Assembly (NCBI GenBank): GCA_046727435.1
Contig: JBKPCR010000029.1
Location: forward strand, 1 to 16,377
Length of the DNA stretch: 16,377 nt
Origin: CAVPRW01 sp046727435 [NCBI: bacterium]
GTDB taxonomy: Bacteria; Tectomicrobia; Entotheonellia; J063
Direction of reading: 5' to 3'
Part shown: positions 1-8,534 of the stretch, piece after piece
How positions within the stretch are numbered: the first letter of the stretch is position 1
Layout: every line of letters starts with the position of its first letter
Notes under the pieces: model-generated
What the model was told of the DNA's origin: nothing
What the model saw: the letters and a program-made list of their open reading frames with translations, nothing else
Databases searched by the model: none
Program-made: the position numbers and the translations under genes

Positions 1-489
1 GGTGATCTGGTGCCAGCGACCCTTGAAGTTCACCACTTCCTGGGTCCATAAAGCGCGCATAACGGCGATTTGCTCCTCTGAACGCCGCCCACGATCATGA
101 AAATTGGTCCCCAGCGCCTCATATTCCACCTGGTTCCAGCCAATGCCGACGCCGAGGCGTAAGCGGCCGCCGGTGAGGACGTCGACCTCTGCTGCTTGCT
201 TGGCTACGAGTGCCGTCTGGCGTTGACCGAGAATGATCACCCCCGTCACCAATTCCAGCTGCTGTGTGAAGGAGGCGAGATAGCCGAACAGCACGAACGG
301 TTCGTGAAACATATCCGTGTAGGAGTAGGGGCCATTCCAACCGGCATAGCGCCGAGCATCGGCACCTAACACATGGTCGAATACCAAGGCATGGGCGTAT
401 CCGAGGTCTTCGGCTGCTTGGACATAGTCGCGGATAGCCGCTGGACTCGCTCCGATTTCCGTCTGAGGAAATACCACGCCGATTTGCAT
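1..489 (-). CDS. LLM-class (luciferase-like) flavin oxidoreductase, N-terminal part, cut by window edge
   Basis: The minus-strand reading frame is open from 489 to the window edge, giving 163 residues of a protein usually about 280-300 aa long. It starts MQIGVVFPQTE and contains LGVGIGWNQVEYEALG at about residues 112-127, the hallmark of LLM-class F420- or FMN-dependent oxidoreductases. ALVFDHVLG (34-42) and LELVTGVIILGQR (78-90) are the usual beta strands of the TIM-barrel bacterial luciferase fold. The ATG at 487-489 is preceded directly by a near-perfect ribosome site, GGAGGTGATCG, which fixes the start. These cytoplasmic enzymes transfer hydride to or from a flavin or deazaflavin; the substrate cannot be read from sequence. 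No lesion is seen in the visible part. Family is confident, cofactor and substrate are not. Confidence 0.93.
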   Translation of the reverse strand, partial: MQIGVVFPQTEIGASPAAIRDYVQAAEDLGYAHALVFDHVLGADARRYAGWNGPYSYTDMFHEPFVLFGYLASFTQQLELVTGVIILGQRQTALVAKQAAEVDVLTGGRLRLGVGIGWNQVEYEALGTNFHDRGRRSEEQIAVMRALWTQEVVNFKGRWHQIT

Positions 490-539
490 CGATCACCTCC
501 TGTGTCGCAGAATGCTCGCCTGGGAATAAACGTCGGTTC

Positions 540-568
540 CTTGTACTGCAGAACAGAGCGGAAATCAA
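540..568 (-). promoter_or_regulatory. candidate sigma70-type promoter for the LLM oxidoreductase
   Basis: Read on the minus strand, TTGATT (563-568) and TACAAG (540-545) are separated by 17 bases, about 50 bases upstream of the start codon at 489. The -10 box is a weak match, so this is only a candidate. Confidence 0.27.
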
Positions 569-610
569 GGTAAGTGGTGGGTGGGGTGAAATGCTGGAGC
601 CCCTCAACAA

Positions 611-652
611 CCCTCGGCCCGATCCTCTCCCATGGGGGGAAAGGGCCGAAGG
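611..652. repeat. GC-rich hairpin between two minus-strand genes, REP-like
   Basis: CCCTCGGCCC (611-620) pairs with GGGCCGAAGG (643-652) with one G-T pair. The loop holds a smaller nested palindrome (CTCTCCC then GGGGGGAAAG). It lies between the 3' end of the small exported-protein gene and the LLM gene promoter. There is no U-run on either strand, so a classical intrinsic terminator is not supported. The CTCTCCC...GGGGGA core resembles dispersed extragenic palindromes common in high-GC environmental genomes. Confidence 0.35.
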
Positions 653-724
653 CTCAGGGCTGTGAGGGATACCTGGCTGGCGTCGACCGGGCGACGGAGG
701 GACAAGACGGATACCTGCCAACAC

Positions 725-1060
725 TTATTGCGACAGTGACTGCCATTTCTTTTGGGCCTTCTGAGCCGCGCTTTTACCCTGCGCCATCGCCTGTTGCTGC
801 TGTTCGGGGGGCATCGAATTCCACTTCGCCTGGGCTTGTTCCGCCGTCATCTTCCATTTGTCTTGCAGCTGCTGTTGTTGCTCGGGGCTCAAGGAGCCCC
901 ACTTCGTAACAGCTTTCTGCGCACCTTGCCTGGCTTTCTGCTTAATCTCAGTTTGGGTGGGCTGCGCGGACACCTGCTATGGCAGGCTGAGCTCGCCAGC
1001 GACCAAGATTCCACTCACGAGTGCAGCCAGGGCCAGTAGCGACGAGCGTCTCGTCATCAT
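725..1060 (-). pseudogene. small exported Gln-rich repeat protein (DUF3106-like), amber codon in signal peptide
   Basis: An ATG-ATG start at 1055-1060 follows a strong GGAGGT ribosome site (1066-1071). It opens a signal peptide with basic residues (MMTRR) and a hydrophobic core (LLALAALVSGILVAG). An in-frame TAG at 977-979 then interrupts the gene just before QVSA-QP, a plausible signal-peptidase site. The same frame continues for about 82 codons to a TAA at 725-727. The mature part is highly charged and repetitive: KWGSLSPEQQQQ, KWNSMPPEQQQQ and KKWQSLSQ are three copies of a W-x-S-[LM]-[SP]-PEQQ unit resembling DUF3106-type periplasmic proteins. Translation could restart at GTG 971-973, but that product would lack an export signal. 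The gene is therefore probably inactivated unless the TAG is suppressed or is a sequence error. The function of the family is unknown. Confidence 0.66.
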
Positions 1061-1116
1061 CGATGACCTCCTTTGCCGAGATTGACCATAGCCCTTAGAC
1101 TGTGATCTGTTCGCTG

Positions 1117-1134
1117 AGATTATCATTATAATCT
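1117..1134. promoter_or_regulatory. AT-rich palindrome overlapping a consensus -10 box
   Basis: AGATTAT (1117-1123), CATT, ATAATCT (1128-1134) is a perfect 7-bp inverted repeat. On the minus strand it contains an exact TATAAT (1125-1130), about 65 bases upstream of the small exported-protein start at 1060. Runs of A and T on its upstream side could act as an UP element; no good -35 box is seen. The geometry suits an operator sitting on the -10 box of that gene's promoter. Confidence 0.42.
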
Positions 1135-1323
1135 TAAAAATATTAATTTACCTATTAAATCATCCTCTGACAACGCGTATGCCGCTGATATAAAATCCTT
1201 CTTTCCAGATACTCTTGTATCATCAGGACGTATCGCGAAGCTTCCAGACCAGGCCGCCCATGACAGCCATAGTTCTAAACCGAACCACATGCCATTAGTA
1301 AACCGGCGTGGACCAGCGCTGGC

Positions 1324-1357
1324 AAAATCTCCCCTGCCCCCCTTTATCAAAGGAGAG
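1324..1357. repeat. REP-like extragenic hairpin
   Basis: The stretch AAATCTCCCCTGCCCCCC is followed by CCTTT-ATC-AAAGG (1341-1353) and GAGAGA. This C-rich block with a TTTxxCAAAGG stem resembles a dispersed extragenic palindrome seen in many bacterial genomes. Only one copy is in the window, so repetitiveness itself cannot be shown here. Confidence 0.4.
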
Positions 1358-1438
1358 AGAGCAACGCATTGGGGAGTTTGTCATCGCAGATCATGTGTAC
1401 GAATATTGTGCGGTGTGATTTAGGAGCATAGGCATCAA

Positions 1439-1474
1439 CATTGCGGGCGTCATGCACATCTCTGGCCCGCAATG
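1439..1474. repeat. 10-bp perfect inverted repeat
   Basis: CATTGCGGGC (1439-1448) and GCCCGCAATG (1465-1474) are exact reverse complements around a 16-base spacer. It lies about 150 bases upstream of the dienelactone hydrolase start and upstream of its candidate promoter. It could be an operator for a dimeric regulator or an RNA hairpin. No U-run follows. Confidence 0.45.
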
Positions 1475-1504
1475 CCTTTGGCAGCCACAAGTTACCGATG
1501 TCTC

Positions 1505-1534
1505 TTGCATGCTAGCCTCAAATCCTGGTATACA
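1505..1534 (+). promoter_or_regulatory. candidate promoter for dienelactone hydrolase
   Basis: TTGCAT (1505-1510) and TATACA (1529-1534) are spaced by 18 bases, about 85 bases upstream of the GTG start at 1621. Both boxes keep most sigma70 consensus positions. Evidence is by eye only. Confidence 0.33.
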
Positions 1535-1620
1535 TTTGTAGCACATATTTCATTTTCATAATATTGCTTCGTGGGCCTCGCTATGAACCGCAGCGATCTC
1601 CCTTATCTGCAGAATAGGGG

Positions 1621-2382
1621 GTGTCCGTGTACGAGACCAACATGTATGAAGGCATGCTGGCGGAAACCGTAAGCGTTCCTGGCGCCAATGGGGATTATGT
1701 GAGTGCGTATTTGGCTCGCCCCCTGGGCCCCGGGCGCTACCCGGGGATGGTGCTGATCCATCACCGACTCGGATGGGATGAATGGTACCGGTGGGCGGCT
1801 CGGGAGTTTGCCTCACATGGCTTCGTCACGATTGTACCCAATCTCTATGCTCGCGAGGGGCATGGTCCCCCAGAGGACATCGCAGCTGACGTGCACGCTG
1901 CCGGTGGCATTGCGGACGACCAAGTGATCGGCGATATCGAAGGAGCGCTACGATATTTGCGCACATTGCCCTATTGCAGTGGCAAGGTCGGGTGCTTCGG
2001 GACCTGCTCGGGAGGGCGCCACGCGGTTCTTGCGGCCAGTCGCATCGACCGCTTTGATGCGGCCATCGACGGCTGGGGCGGGCAAGTTGTCGTGTCCGAA
2101 GAGGAACTCACCCCCAAGCAACCAGTCGCTCCTATCGATTACACCAAAGACCTGAAGTGCCCGCTCCTGGGCCTCTTTGGTGAGGAGGATCAGGCGCCGA
2201 CCCTGGCCCAAGTGGACCAGCATGAAGCCGAGCTGAAGAAGTACCGCAAGACCTACGAGTTTTATCGGTACCCTAATGTGGGCCACGATTTCTTCGACTA
2301 TGAACGGCCCTCCTATCGGTGGGTGCAGGCCGTCGATGGCTGGAAGAAAGTGTTTGAGTTTCTCGACAAATACCTCAAGTAG
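1621..2382 (+). CDS. dienelactone hydrolase family protein
   Basis: This is a complete 253-aa alpha/beta hydrolase. The nucleophile elbow is FGTCSGG with catalytic Cys129. Asp190 (GLFGEEDQ) and His222 (NVGHDFF) complete the Cys-Asp-His triad typical of dienelactone hydrolase (carboxymethylenebutenolidase). VLIHHRLGWDEWYR (44-57) fits the oxyanion-hole strand of the family. Length is normal. There is no signal peptide, so the enzyme is cytoplasmic. Such enzymes open dienelactone in chlorocatechol breakdown, but many members act on other esters, and no catabolic neighbours are present to settle the substrate. The GTG start at 1621 follows a weak G-rich ribosome site; ATG 1642 is an alternative. 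It ends in TAG at family-typical length, showing that TAG is a genuine stop in this organism. Confidence 0.92.
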   Translation: MSVYETNMYEGMLAETVSVPGANGDYVSAYLARPLGPGRYPGMVLIHHRLGWDEWYRWAAREFASHGFVTIVPNLYAREGHGPPEDIAADVHAAGGIADDQVIGDIEGALRYLRTLPYCSGKVGCFGTCSGGRHAVLAASRIDRFDAAIDGWGGQVVVSEEELTPKQPVAPIDYTKDLKCPLLGLFGEEDQAPTLAQVDQHEAELKKYRKTYEFYRYPNVGHDFFDYERPSYRWVQAVDGWKKVFEFLDKYLK

Positions 2383-2424
2383 GAGTTGTCACCCATCAGC
2401 CCCCTAGGAGAAAGGAGCTCGACC

Positions 2425-3551
<1,127 letters not shown>

Positions 3552-3732
3552 CGGCTCCCTTGACACGGCGAAGCATCGAGCCCGCGTTCTCTGTCAGCCT
3601 ACCGTCGCAGAAACGTTCGCACCATGGAACAGCGTGAGCCTCGCCATCATGGACCATCAGCCGGCATGATCGCTGGGACCTGTTCAACGGGACGGAGATT
3701 GCTTGCACGGCAGACGAAAGGATGACCTTTCC

Positions 3733-4023
3733 ATGAATGCTCGTGACCTCATTCACCTCGCCGAGCGTATCTTTGTGATTACCATGCCTGAAACTGGCCA
3801 TGGACCTGGCCGTTACCGCATCCATGATGAAGATACGTTTGTGGAGCAAATCGCGCAACATCCCTCATTCAAGGGCTGTGATGGTCCTCATTCGTCTGGT
3901 ACCTATATCTTGACATTTGAGGCCGACACACCCGAAACGGAACAGATGGCGTGGATCGCGCAAGTCTTGAGCTGCACGAATTTGGACGATGGCTATGAAG
4001 GTCTGATCAGGGTGGTGTCCTAA
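3733..4023 (+). CDS. hypothetical 96-aa protein
   Basis: The ATG at 3733 is preceded by AAAGGA (3716-3721), giving MNARDLIHLAERIFVITMPE; a more distal TTG at 3703 has no ribosome site. The product is acidic and soluble, with no signal peptide or membrane segment, and reads as a natural mixed alpha/beta protein: GPGRYRIHDEDTFVEQI, then GTYILTFEADTPETEQMAWI, then LSCTNLDDGYEGLIRV. It ends in TAA. I do not recognise the family. The alternation of a strand-like ILTFEA segment with helices suggests a small compact domain, which is only an impression. It follows the decayed larC by about 60-180 bp on the same strand, so it may have shared its transcript. Confidence 0.62.
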   Translation: MNARDLIHLAERIFVITMPETGHGPGRYRIHDEDTFVEQIAQHPSFKGCDGPHSSGTYILTFEADTPETEQMAWIAQVLSCTNLDDGYEGLIRVVS

Positions 4024-4134
4024 TTCTGCGTTGCTGGGCAGCAAATCAGGGAGTGACCCACCGCCGCAACTCACTTTTAGGACACTACCCAAGATCGAAG
4101 AATGCCCCAATAGCATTTATAGCCCCTACAGATT

Positions 4135-5801
4135 TCATCGGAGAGGCGCGTTATGGGATATGTCAAGGGCGTGCCTGTGTTCATCGCTATACTGCTCACC
4201 GCGTTGGATTTGATAACCTACATGAATCCAGCGGAGCCGCAGGTCCACTTCATTCCGGCGGCAAGCCCCGCCCCGGGACAGGGACAACAAACGACGTTTA
4301 CTGATCCATTCACCTATTACGCCGTGCTTGCGACGATCGATGCGCCCGACGCACGCTACACCGGACCGAAGGTGCCGGAAGTCGTCGCACAAGGTTTGAA
4401 AAGGGCCTTCGGCGCGCCCGCGGTCGGTGGCTTGTCGGTCGCGCTCGTCGAGCGGCTGTAGACCCCAGCGCGTCTCGATGAACTTGAGGATCGAGACTGT
4501 CTCGTACGAGGTGTGGTCGACGAATCCTTTCTTCGCGAACGGCGAGATGATCACTGTTGGCACCCGGAGCCCCGGGCCCCAACGGTCGATAATCGGCGGG
4601 GGAACGTGATCCCACCGCCCACCATGCTCGTCATAGGTGACGATGATTACCGTTTGAGGCCAGATGGGGCTGGCCTGTACGGCCTTGACCAGCTTGGCCA
4701 CTAGCTGCTGACCGGCGGCAACCGTAGAGTATCCGGGGTGCTCGTTGTCGTCACCGATTGGCTTGACGAAAGCGACAGCTGGGAAGCTCCCAGTGGTTAG
4801 ATCGCGGAAGAAATCCGCCTCGTCCTTGAGGTGGCCCCGCCCAGGCGTGCCTGGTGCGTAACGCGCAAAATATGCGAAGGGTTGGTGGTGGAACTGGAAC
4901 AACTTGGCCGGCCGGCCACGGCATCGTTCCAGCCGCCAGAGTACCAGGCCCATGACACACCGCGCTCGCTCAGTCGGTCGCCGATCGTCAGCGTCGTCTG
5001 GGGTGGCAGGCGTCGCTCTGATGGGATGTTTGTCGGGTAGGGCGGGTGCGTCGGAAAGAGGGTGTTAACGGCGTATCCGTCCGGCGTCACCTCCGCGTCT
5101 TGCCGCGTGCCAGGGATCAGGACGCCACGGGCATCAAGCTGCGCTATCATGTCCCTCGGCGCCTCCGGCCAGTACGGCGTGCGGGCTGAGATGAGCCACA
5201 TATGGTTGAGCCACGAGCCGCCGAAAGCGGAGTGGAAGAAATTGTCGCAGAGGGTATACTGGCGCGCGAGCCGCCCTACCGGCATATCGGTCACGTCGTA
5301 GTAGCTCATGGTGAGGCCACCGTGGTCCCCGCCAGCGTCATTCCAGGCGACGAACTTGTCCATGCGGCCGCCGTTGATCTGATACTGCTCTTGATAGAAG
5401 AGGTGGACAGGGTTGCTGGTGAGCTGCTCGGGCGGGATATAGCGCGCGAGGTCGAAGGGCTGGACGGGGAGGTCAGACGGGATGCGAGGGTCTGGTTGCC
5501 CGTTAAAGAGCGGCTGGGGGAGGGTCGTGTAGGGCGAGCCGTCCTTGCGGACCTGCTGGATGGTGTCGCCAGCATGGGCGATCCCGTTCGCGCCTGGAAA
5601 GAGCCCGAACTGGCCGTTGAAGCTCCAGTTCTCCATGTAGATCACGATCACGTGCTGGACCTGTTCGATCCCCTTTGGGACGGCTACGCCCCGGCCTGCG
5701 CAACCCCACGCGAGAATGAGGACCAGCAGGGTGACGATGGCGAGCTTGACATAGGCGAGTGGGACTGGACGGCGCGAGATAGCTCTGTCGTGTAGTTTCA
5801 C
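4135..5801 (-). pseudogene. phospholipase C / acid phosphatase family (phosphoesterase), frameshifted
   Basis: A GTG start at 5799-5801 with GGGAGG upstream opens a signal sequence (hydrophobic core LAIVTLLVLILAW, then GC, a near-lipobox). QVQHVIVIYMENWSFNGQFG (48-67) carries the ENxSF motif of the AcpA/phospholipase C phosphoesterase family. The frame is on track to WYSGGWNDAVAGRP, then must shift by one base inside a GGCCGGCCGGCC run (about 4904-4917). In the second frame it resumes KLFQFHHQPFAYFARYA, TYDEHGGRWDHV and SPFAKKGFVDHT, ending near ETRWGLQPLDERDRQATD (about 4423). After that the normal NAFDF-like ending is missing; the frame runs on to 4135 with unnatural sequence, so a second lesion is likely. 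The reconstructed enzyme would be an exported phosphomono- or diesterase of about 460 aa. One missing base relative to homologues explains the first break. Confidence 0.85.
4153..4461 (+). CDS. possible small membrane-anchored protein, antisense to phosphatase tail
   Basis: The ATG at 4153 has GGAGAGG six bases upstream. The 102-aa product begins MGYVKGVPVFIAILLTALDL, one clear N-terminal membrane helix or uncleaved signal. A Pro-rich outer segment follows (NPAEPQVHFIPAASPAPGQG) and then a soluble segment (TYYAVLATIDAPDARYTGPK). It lies opposite the tail of the phosphatase pseudogene, where the minus-strand translation looks unnatural, so the plus strand is the better coding candidate here. 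Only its last 12-15 codons oppose recognisable phosphatase sequence, suggesting convergent overlap. No family was recognised. It could still be a chance high-GC frame. Confidence 0.45.
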   Translation: MGYVKGVPVFIAILLTALDLITYMNPAEPQVHFIPAASPAPGQGQQTTFTDPFTYYAVLATIDAPDARYTGPKVPEVVAQGLKRAFGAPAVGGLSVALVERL

Positions 5802-5893
5802 AGGTCCTCCCTTCGTCGTCTTAGATGATCCACGTGACGATGGCGTCGGCCAAAGTAGTTGGGTCCTGGCGAACCCGGCCCATACTGTTTAGC

Positions 5894-5924
5894 GGCACCC
5901 CACTATCCCTGTGGCCGAGGTGCC
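5894..5924 (-). terminator. candidate hairpin after the serine hydrolase gene
   Basis: GGCACC (5894-5899) pairs with GGTGCC (5919-5924), and CCAC with GTGG inside it, leaving a four-base bulge. It lies about 35 bases downstream of the TGA of the minus-strand hydrolase at 5960. No U-run follows, so if it ends transcription it is not by the classical intrinsic route. Confidence 0.28.
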
Positions 5925-5959
5925 ATCTGTACTCGTGCCTGGAATCTGCGAGATCGTGG

Positions 5960-7585
5960 TCATGGAGTGGGAGAGGACTCGACACGGACGAACAGGCCCT
6001 GGTCCACGTCGGCGAAGAGGTCCAGCGTCAGGCGCACTGGCTGTCCTTGAGGGCCAATCGCAAATCTCGCCAATCCAGCCGCACCGAGATAGGCATCGTT
6101 CTCGGGCCAAGACACCAGGAAGCTATCGCGGTTCCAGTGCCGCAGCGTCATTTGTACCCGTCGTGGTCCCACGGTCACGGTGAGGCTGTCGCCAGCGGCC
6201 TCGATGACTAGATCGCCATACACACGGTGGTGAAAGGTGCCTGTATACGCCTGGAGCGGTAAGGCCGCGGCGGGATTCGTCGGCGGCTCGCCGAGGGCGG
6301 TGCGGGCCGCAGCCTGCTGTGCCTGTTGCATCGCGTGGAGCACCTGGCTCCAATCGGTGCGTGGATTGCTGAAGTACAGATCGTTGAGGTACCACAGCAA
6401 GGCCTCTGGCAGCTGCGTCCCGCCGAGGTTCGTGAGCACGACCAATCCCAGCTGCGCCGCTGGAATAAAACCGACGACGGCATGGATGCCGCCAGTATCC
6501 CCATTATGCCAGATGACGGGATACGGGTGTGCGGCACTGTATACCCAACCCTCACAATAGAACGCCTGTGTGCTTCCGAGAGTGGTGTGGGCCAGCGGAT
6601 TCTGGGGCTGGGGCTCAATGGCGGTCTTCGGCCAGTGCACCACCTGCATGTTGGCCTCGCTGATCAGCCGTGTACCCTCTAACGTCCCCTGACCGAGATG
6701 CAGCCTGAGCCACTTGGCCATGTCAACCACGGTGGAATTCACCCCACCAGCCGGACCATAGGTGTATGCCCACCCCAGAGACGGTGCATCCATCGGGATG
6801 GCGGTGACCTGCCCATCCAACATCGTGTGACTGAATGCTGCATTCGTCGCCGCCCGGTACGCCGGGAGGCCGGTGGAGCTCTCGGTCATGCCGAGGGGAG
6901 CGAAAAGGCGCCGCTGCACGGCTTCTTCCCAGGTCATGCTGGTATGGTGTTTGATGACCTCAGCCGCCACCAGGAACAGGTTATTGACGTAGCCGAAGCG
7001 CGAGCGAAAGCTGCTGACAGGCTGCATGTGCCTGATCTGGGCCTGAATGTAGGGCGCGTCAAAGCCGATCACCGCCAACAGATCCCCGGCATAGGGCGAC
7101 ATGCCGCTGCGCTGAGCCATCAGGTCTTCGATCATGAAGGCGCGGGTGACCCAGGGGTCGTACATCTCGAAGGCCGGCACATGATCGATCACCGGGTCCT
7201 CCCAGCGGAGCTTCCCCGCATCCGCCAGCAATGCTACGAGGGCGGAGGTGAAGGCCTTCGAGGTCGAGCCGATCGGAAAAAGGGTATGCGGATCCACCGG
7301 GTCGGTGCCACCTAATTTCTTCACACCGAAGCCTTTCGTATAGACCACCTGGTCTCGGTGGACCACCGCGATGGCCATGCCCGGCGTCCCCCACGTGGTC
7401 CGCGCCTGTTCCGCATAGTCCTCGAAGGCGGGCAACACGGCGTCGAGCGGCGCGCCATCGGCCCCTCGAGAGGCCGGGGGTGTGATCGGTCCAGGGGCGG
7501 GCGTCGACTCGGCGGCATGTGCTAGGACTGGGAGCAGGGCCATTGCTGTCCAGACGAGGTGCACCAAGAACCATCGGTATGCCAT
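5960..7585 (-). CDS. exported serine hydrolase, beta-lactamase / penicillin-binding fold, with C-terminal DUF3471-like domain
   Basis: AGGAGGTGGTC directly precedes ATG 7585, which fixes the start (an upstream in-frame ATG lacks this). The 541-aa product has a cleavable signal peptide (WFLVHLVWTAMALLPVLAHA, cut near residue 25). The catalytic motifs of the class C beta-lactamase/DD-peptidase fold are all present: S107-TSK-110, Y199-VN-201 and H360-NG-362 (HNGDTGG). GFGVKKLGG, LMAQRSGMSPY and APLGMTESSTG are typical of this family of periplasmic esterase/peptidase-like hydrolases. The last 100 residues (LQAYTGTFHHRVYGDLVIE and following strands) resemble the beta-rich DUF3471/DUF3887-type accessory domain. 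Length is usual and no lesion is seen. Real substrates in this family vary (peptides, esters), and antibiotic resistance should not be assumed. It lies 67 bp downstream of a decayed paralogue, probably a tandem pair. Confidence 0.93.
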   Translation of the reverse strand: MAYRWFLVHLVWTAMALLPVLAHAAESTPAPGPITPPASRGADGAPLDAVLPAFEDYAEQARTTWGTPGMAIAVVHRDQVVYTKGFGVKKLGGTDPVDPHTLFPIGSTSKAFTSALVALLADAGKLRWEDPVIDHVPAFEMYDPWVTRAFMIEDLMAQRSGMSPYAGDLLAVIGFDAPYIQAQIRHMQPVSSFRSRFGYVNNLFLVAAEVIKHHTSMTWEEAVQRRLFAPLGMTESSTGLPAYRAATNAAFSHTMLDGQVTAIPMDAPSLGWAYTYGPAGGVNSTVVDMAKWLRLHLGQGTLEGTRLISEANMQVVHWPKTAIEPQPQNPLAHTTLGSTQAFYCEGWVYSAAHPYPVIWHNGDTGGIHAVVGFIPAAQLGLVVLTNLGGTQLPEALLWYLNDLYFSNPRTDWSQVLHAMQQAQQAAARTALGEPPTNPAAALPLQAYTGTFHHRVYGDLVIEAAGDSLTVTVGPRRVQMTLRHWNRDSFLVSWPENDAYLGAAGLARFAIGPQGQPVRLTLDLFADVDQGLFVRVESSPTP

Positions 7586-7652
7586 GACCACCTCCTGATT
7601 CCAGATTTGCGACTGGGCGTACGCCTCCACGGAAAGCGGCACCATCATACTA

Positions 7653-8461
7653 CTAATCGGACGCCTTGAGCTCGGCGAGTGTATCGATCACCATGCCCTC
7701 GTTCGTGATCGTCATCCGCAGAGTGCCATCCTCACCCGTGGTGAAATGGACCACCATCCCTAACCCGCTCGATTCAGTGGCGCTGCCGATCAGATAGCCC
7801 TCCACCGTGGGGAGGAGCACTAATTGATAACCGCTGCGGCGGGTCAGCCACAGCATCTGATCGTCGTGGTGGTATTCCACGCGCCACCCCTTTTCATAGG
7901 TGCTGAGATACGGGGTCACGTCGGCACGTTCCACTGTAAATGATAGGACCGACGACCGCAGTTCTTGGCGTACAGCTTGATCGGGTTTTCGCCCAACCCC
8001 GTGCCCATGCCCATCAGTTGCCGCACCATGATGCTGGACGTCAGGTCGGGAGTGGGCAGCTGGAAGTCAGGATAGATCGTCTGCACGGGCGTGTCCCACT
8101 CGAACAGGCCCGCATAGACCTGCATGGCGACCAACATCGCGGTCATCGACTTGATCGTTGAGGCGATTCGGAAGACGGAGTCGGGGGTAAAGGGTTGCCC
8201 GGTGGTGAGAATGCGGACGCCAAAGCCCTTGGCATAGACGAACTGGCCATCCTGCATGAGCGCGATGGCGGCGCCTGGGACGTCGAAGGTGATCATCGCC
8301 GCGGGCACCATCGCGTCCAGGTCTGCCAACAGCTCCGGCGTAAGAGTAGGCGAACCTGCGGGTGCCAACGTCGCGGTCGAATCTGCCCATGTTGCCACGG
8401 GCACAAGCAGAGGAATCAGCACGAAGAGGGCAGCCCAGCGCCGCCAGCCCACGTTTTTCAT
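7653..8461 (-). pseudogene. second beta-lactamase-fold serine hydrolase, internally deleted and frameshifted
   Basis: AAAGGAG precedes ATG 8461, opening a signal peptide (WAALFVLIPLLVPVATWA) and a normal N-terminal half with the nucleophile motif S101-TIK-104 (FRIASTIKSMTAM) and SSIMVRQLMGMGTGLGENP near residues 145-160. Sequence then turns unnatural and stops at 7916. In another frame, from about 7940 to 7653, the far C-terminal beta domain appears: VTPYLSTYEKGWRVEYH, GYQLVLLPTVEGYLIGSA. The middle of the protein, several hundred residues carrying the YxN and HxG motifs, is missing. An internal deletion of about 0.8-1 kb with a frame change therefore destroyed the gene. Sequencing error cannot explain it. 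Its neighbour at 5960-7585 shows the full-length layout. Confidence 0.85.
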
Positions 8462-8534
8462 CGCATGCTCCTTTCATCTGATGCTGCGAACGGATTCGCC
8501 AAGAATCATCACTGCTGGTGTGCCTCAGTGATCC

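Larger units (their letters stand above)
1061..1620. other. 560-bp non-coding interval between divergent genes
   Basis: This lies between the start of the small exported-protein gene (minus) and dienelactone hydrolase (plus). No convincing gene was found on either strand. It holds an AT-rich island near 1117-1165 with a perfect palindrome, a REP-like hairpin near 1324-1357, a 10-bp inverted repeat at 1439-1474 and a candidate promoter at 1505-1534. The 74-codon minus-strand frame at 1126-1350 begins inside the REP-like hairpin and has no ribosome site. Confidence 0.6.

Noticed and set aside
119-724. 201-codon minus-strand frame
   Set aside because: Arg/Ser/Pro-rich shadow of the LLM oxidoreductase in another frame; it has no ribosome site.
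1126-1350. 74-codon minus-strand frame in the intergenic region
   Set aside because: It starts inside a REP-like hairpin, has no ribosome site and runs through AT-rich non-coding DNA.
5202-5795. 197-codon plus-strand frame
   Set aside because: Shadow antisense to the well-supported phospholipase C N-terminal half; composition is Val/Arg/Glu-biased as expected for a high-GC antisense frame.
6698-7315. 205-codon plus-strand frame
   Set aside because: Antisense shadow of the intact serine hydrolase; no independent start signal.
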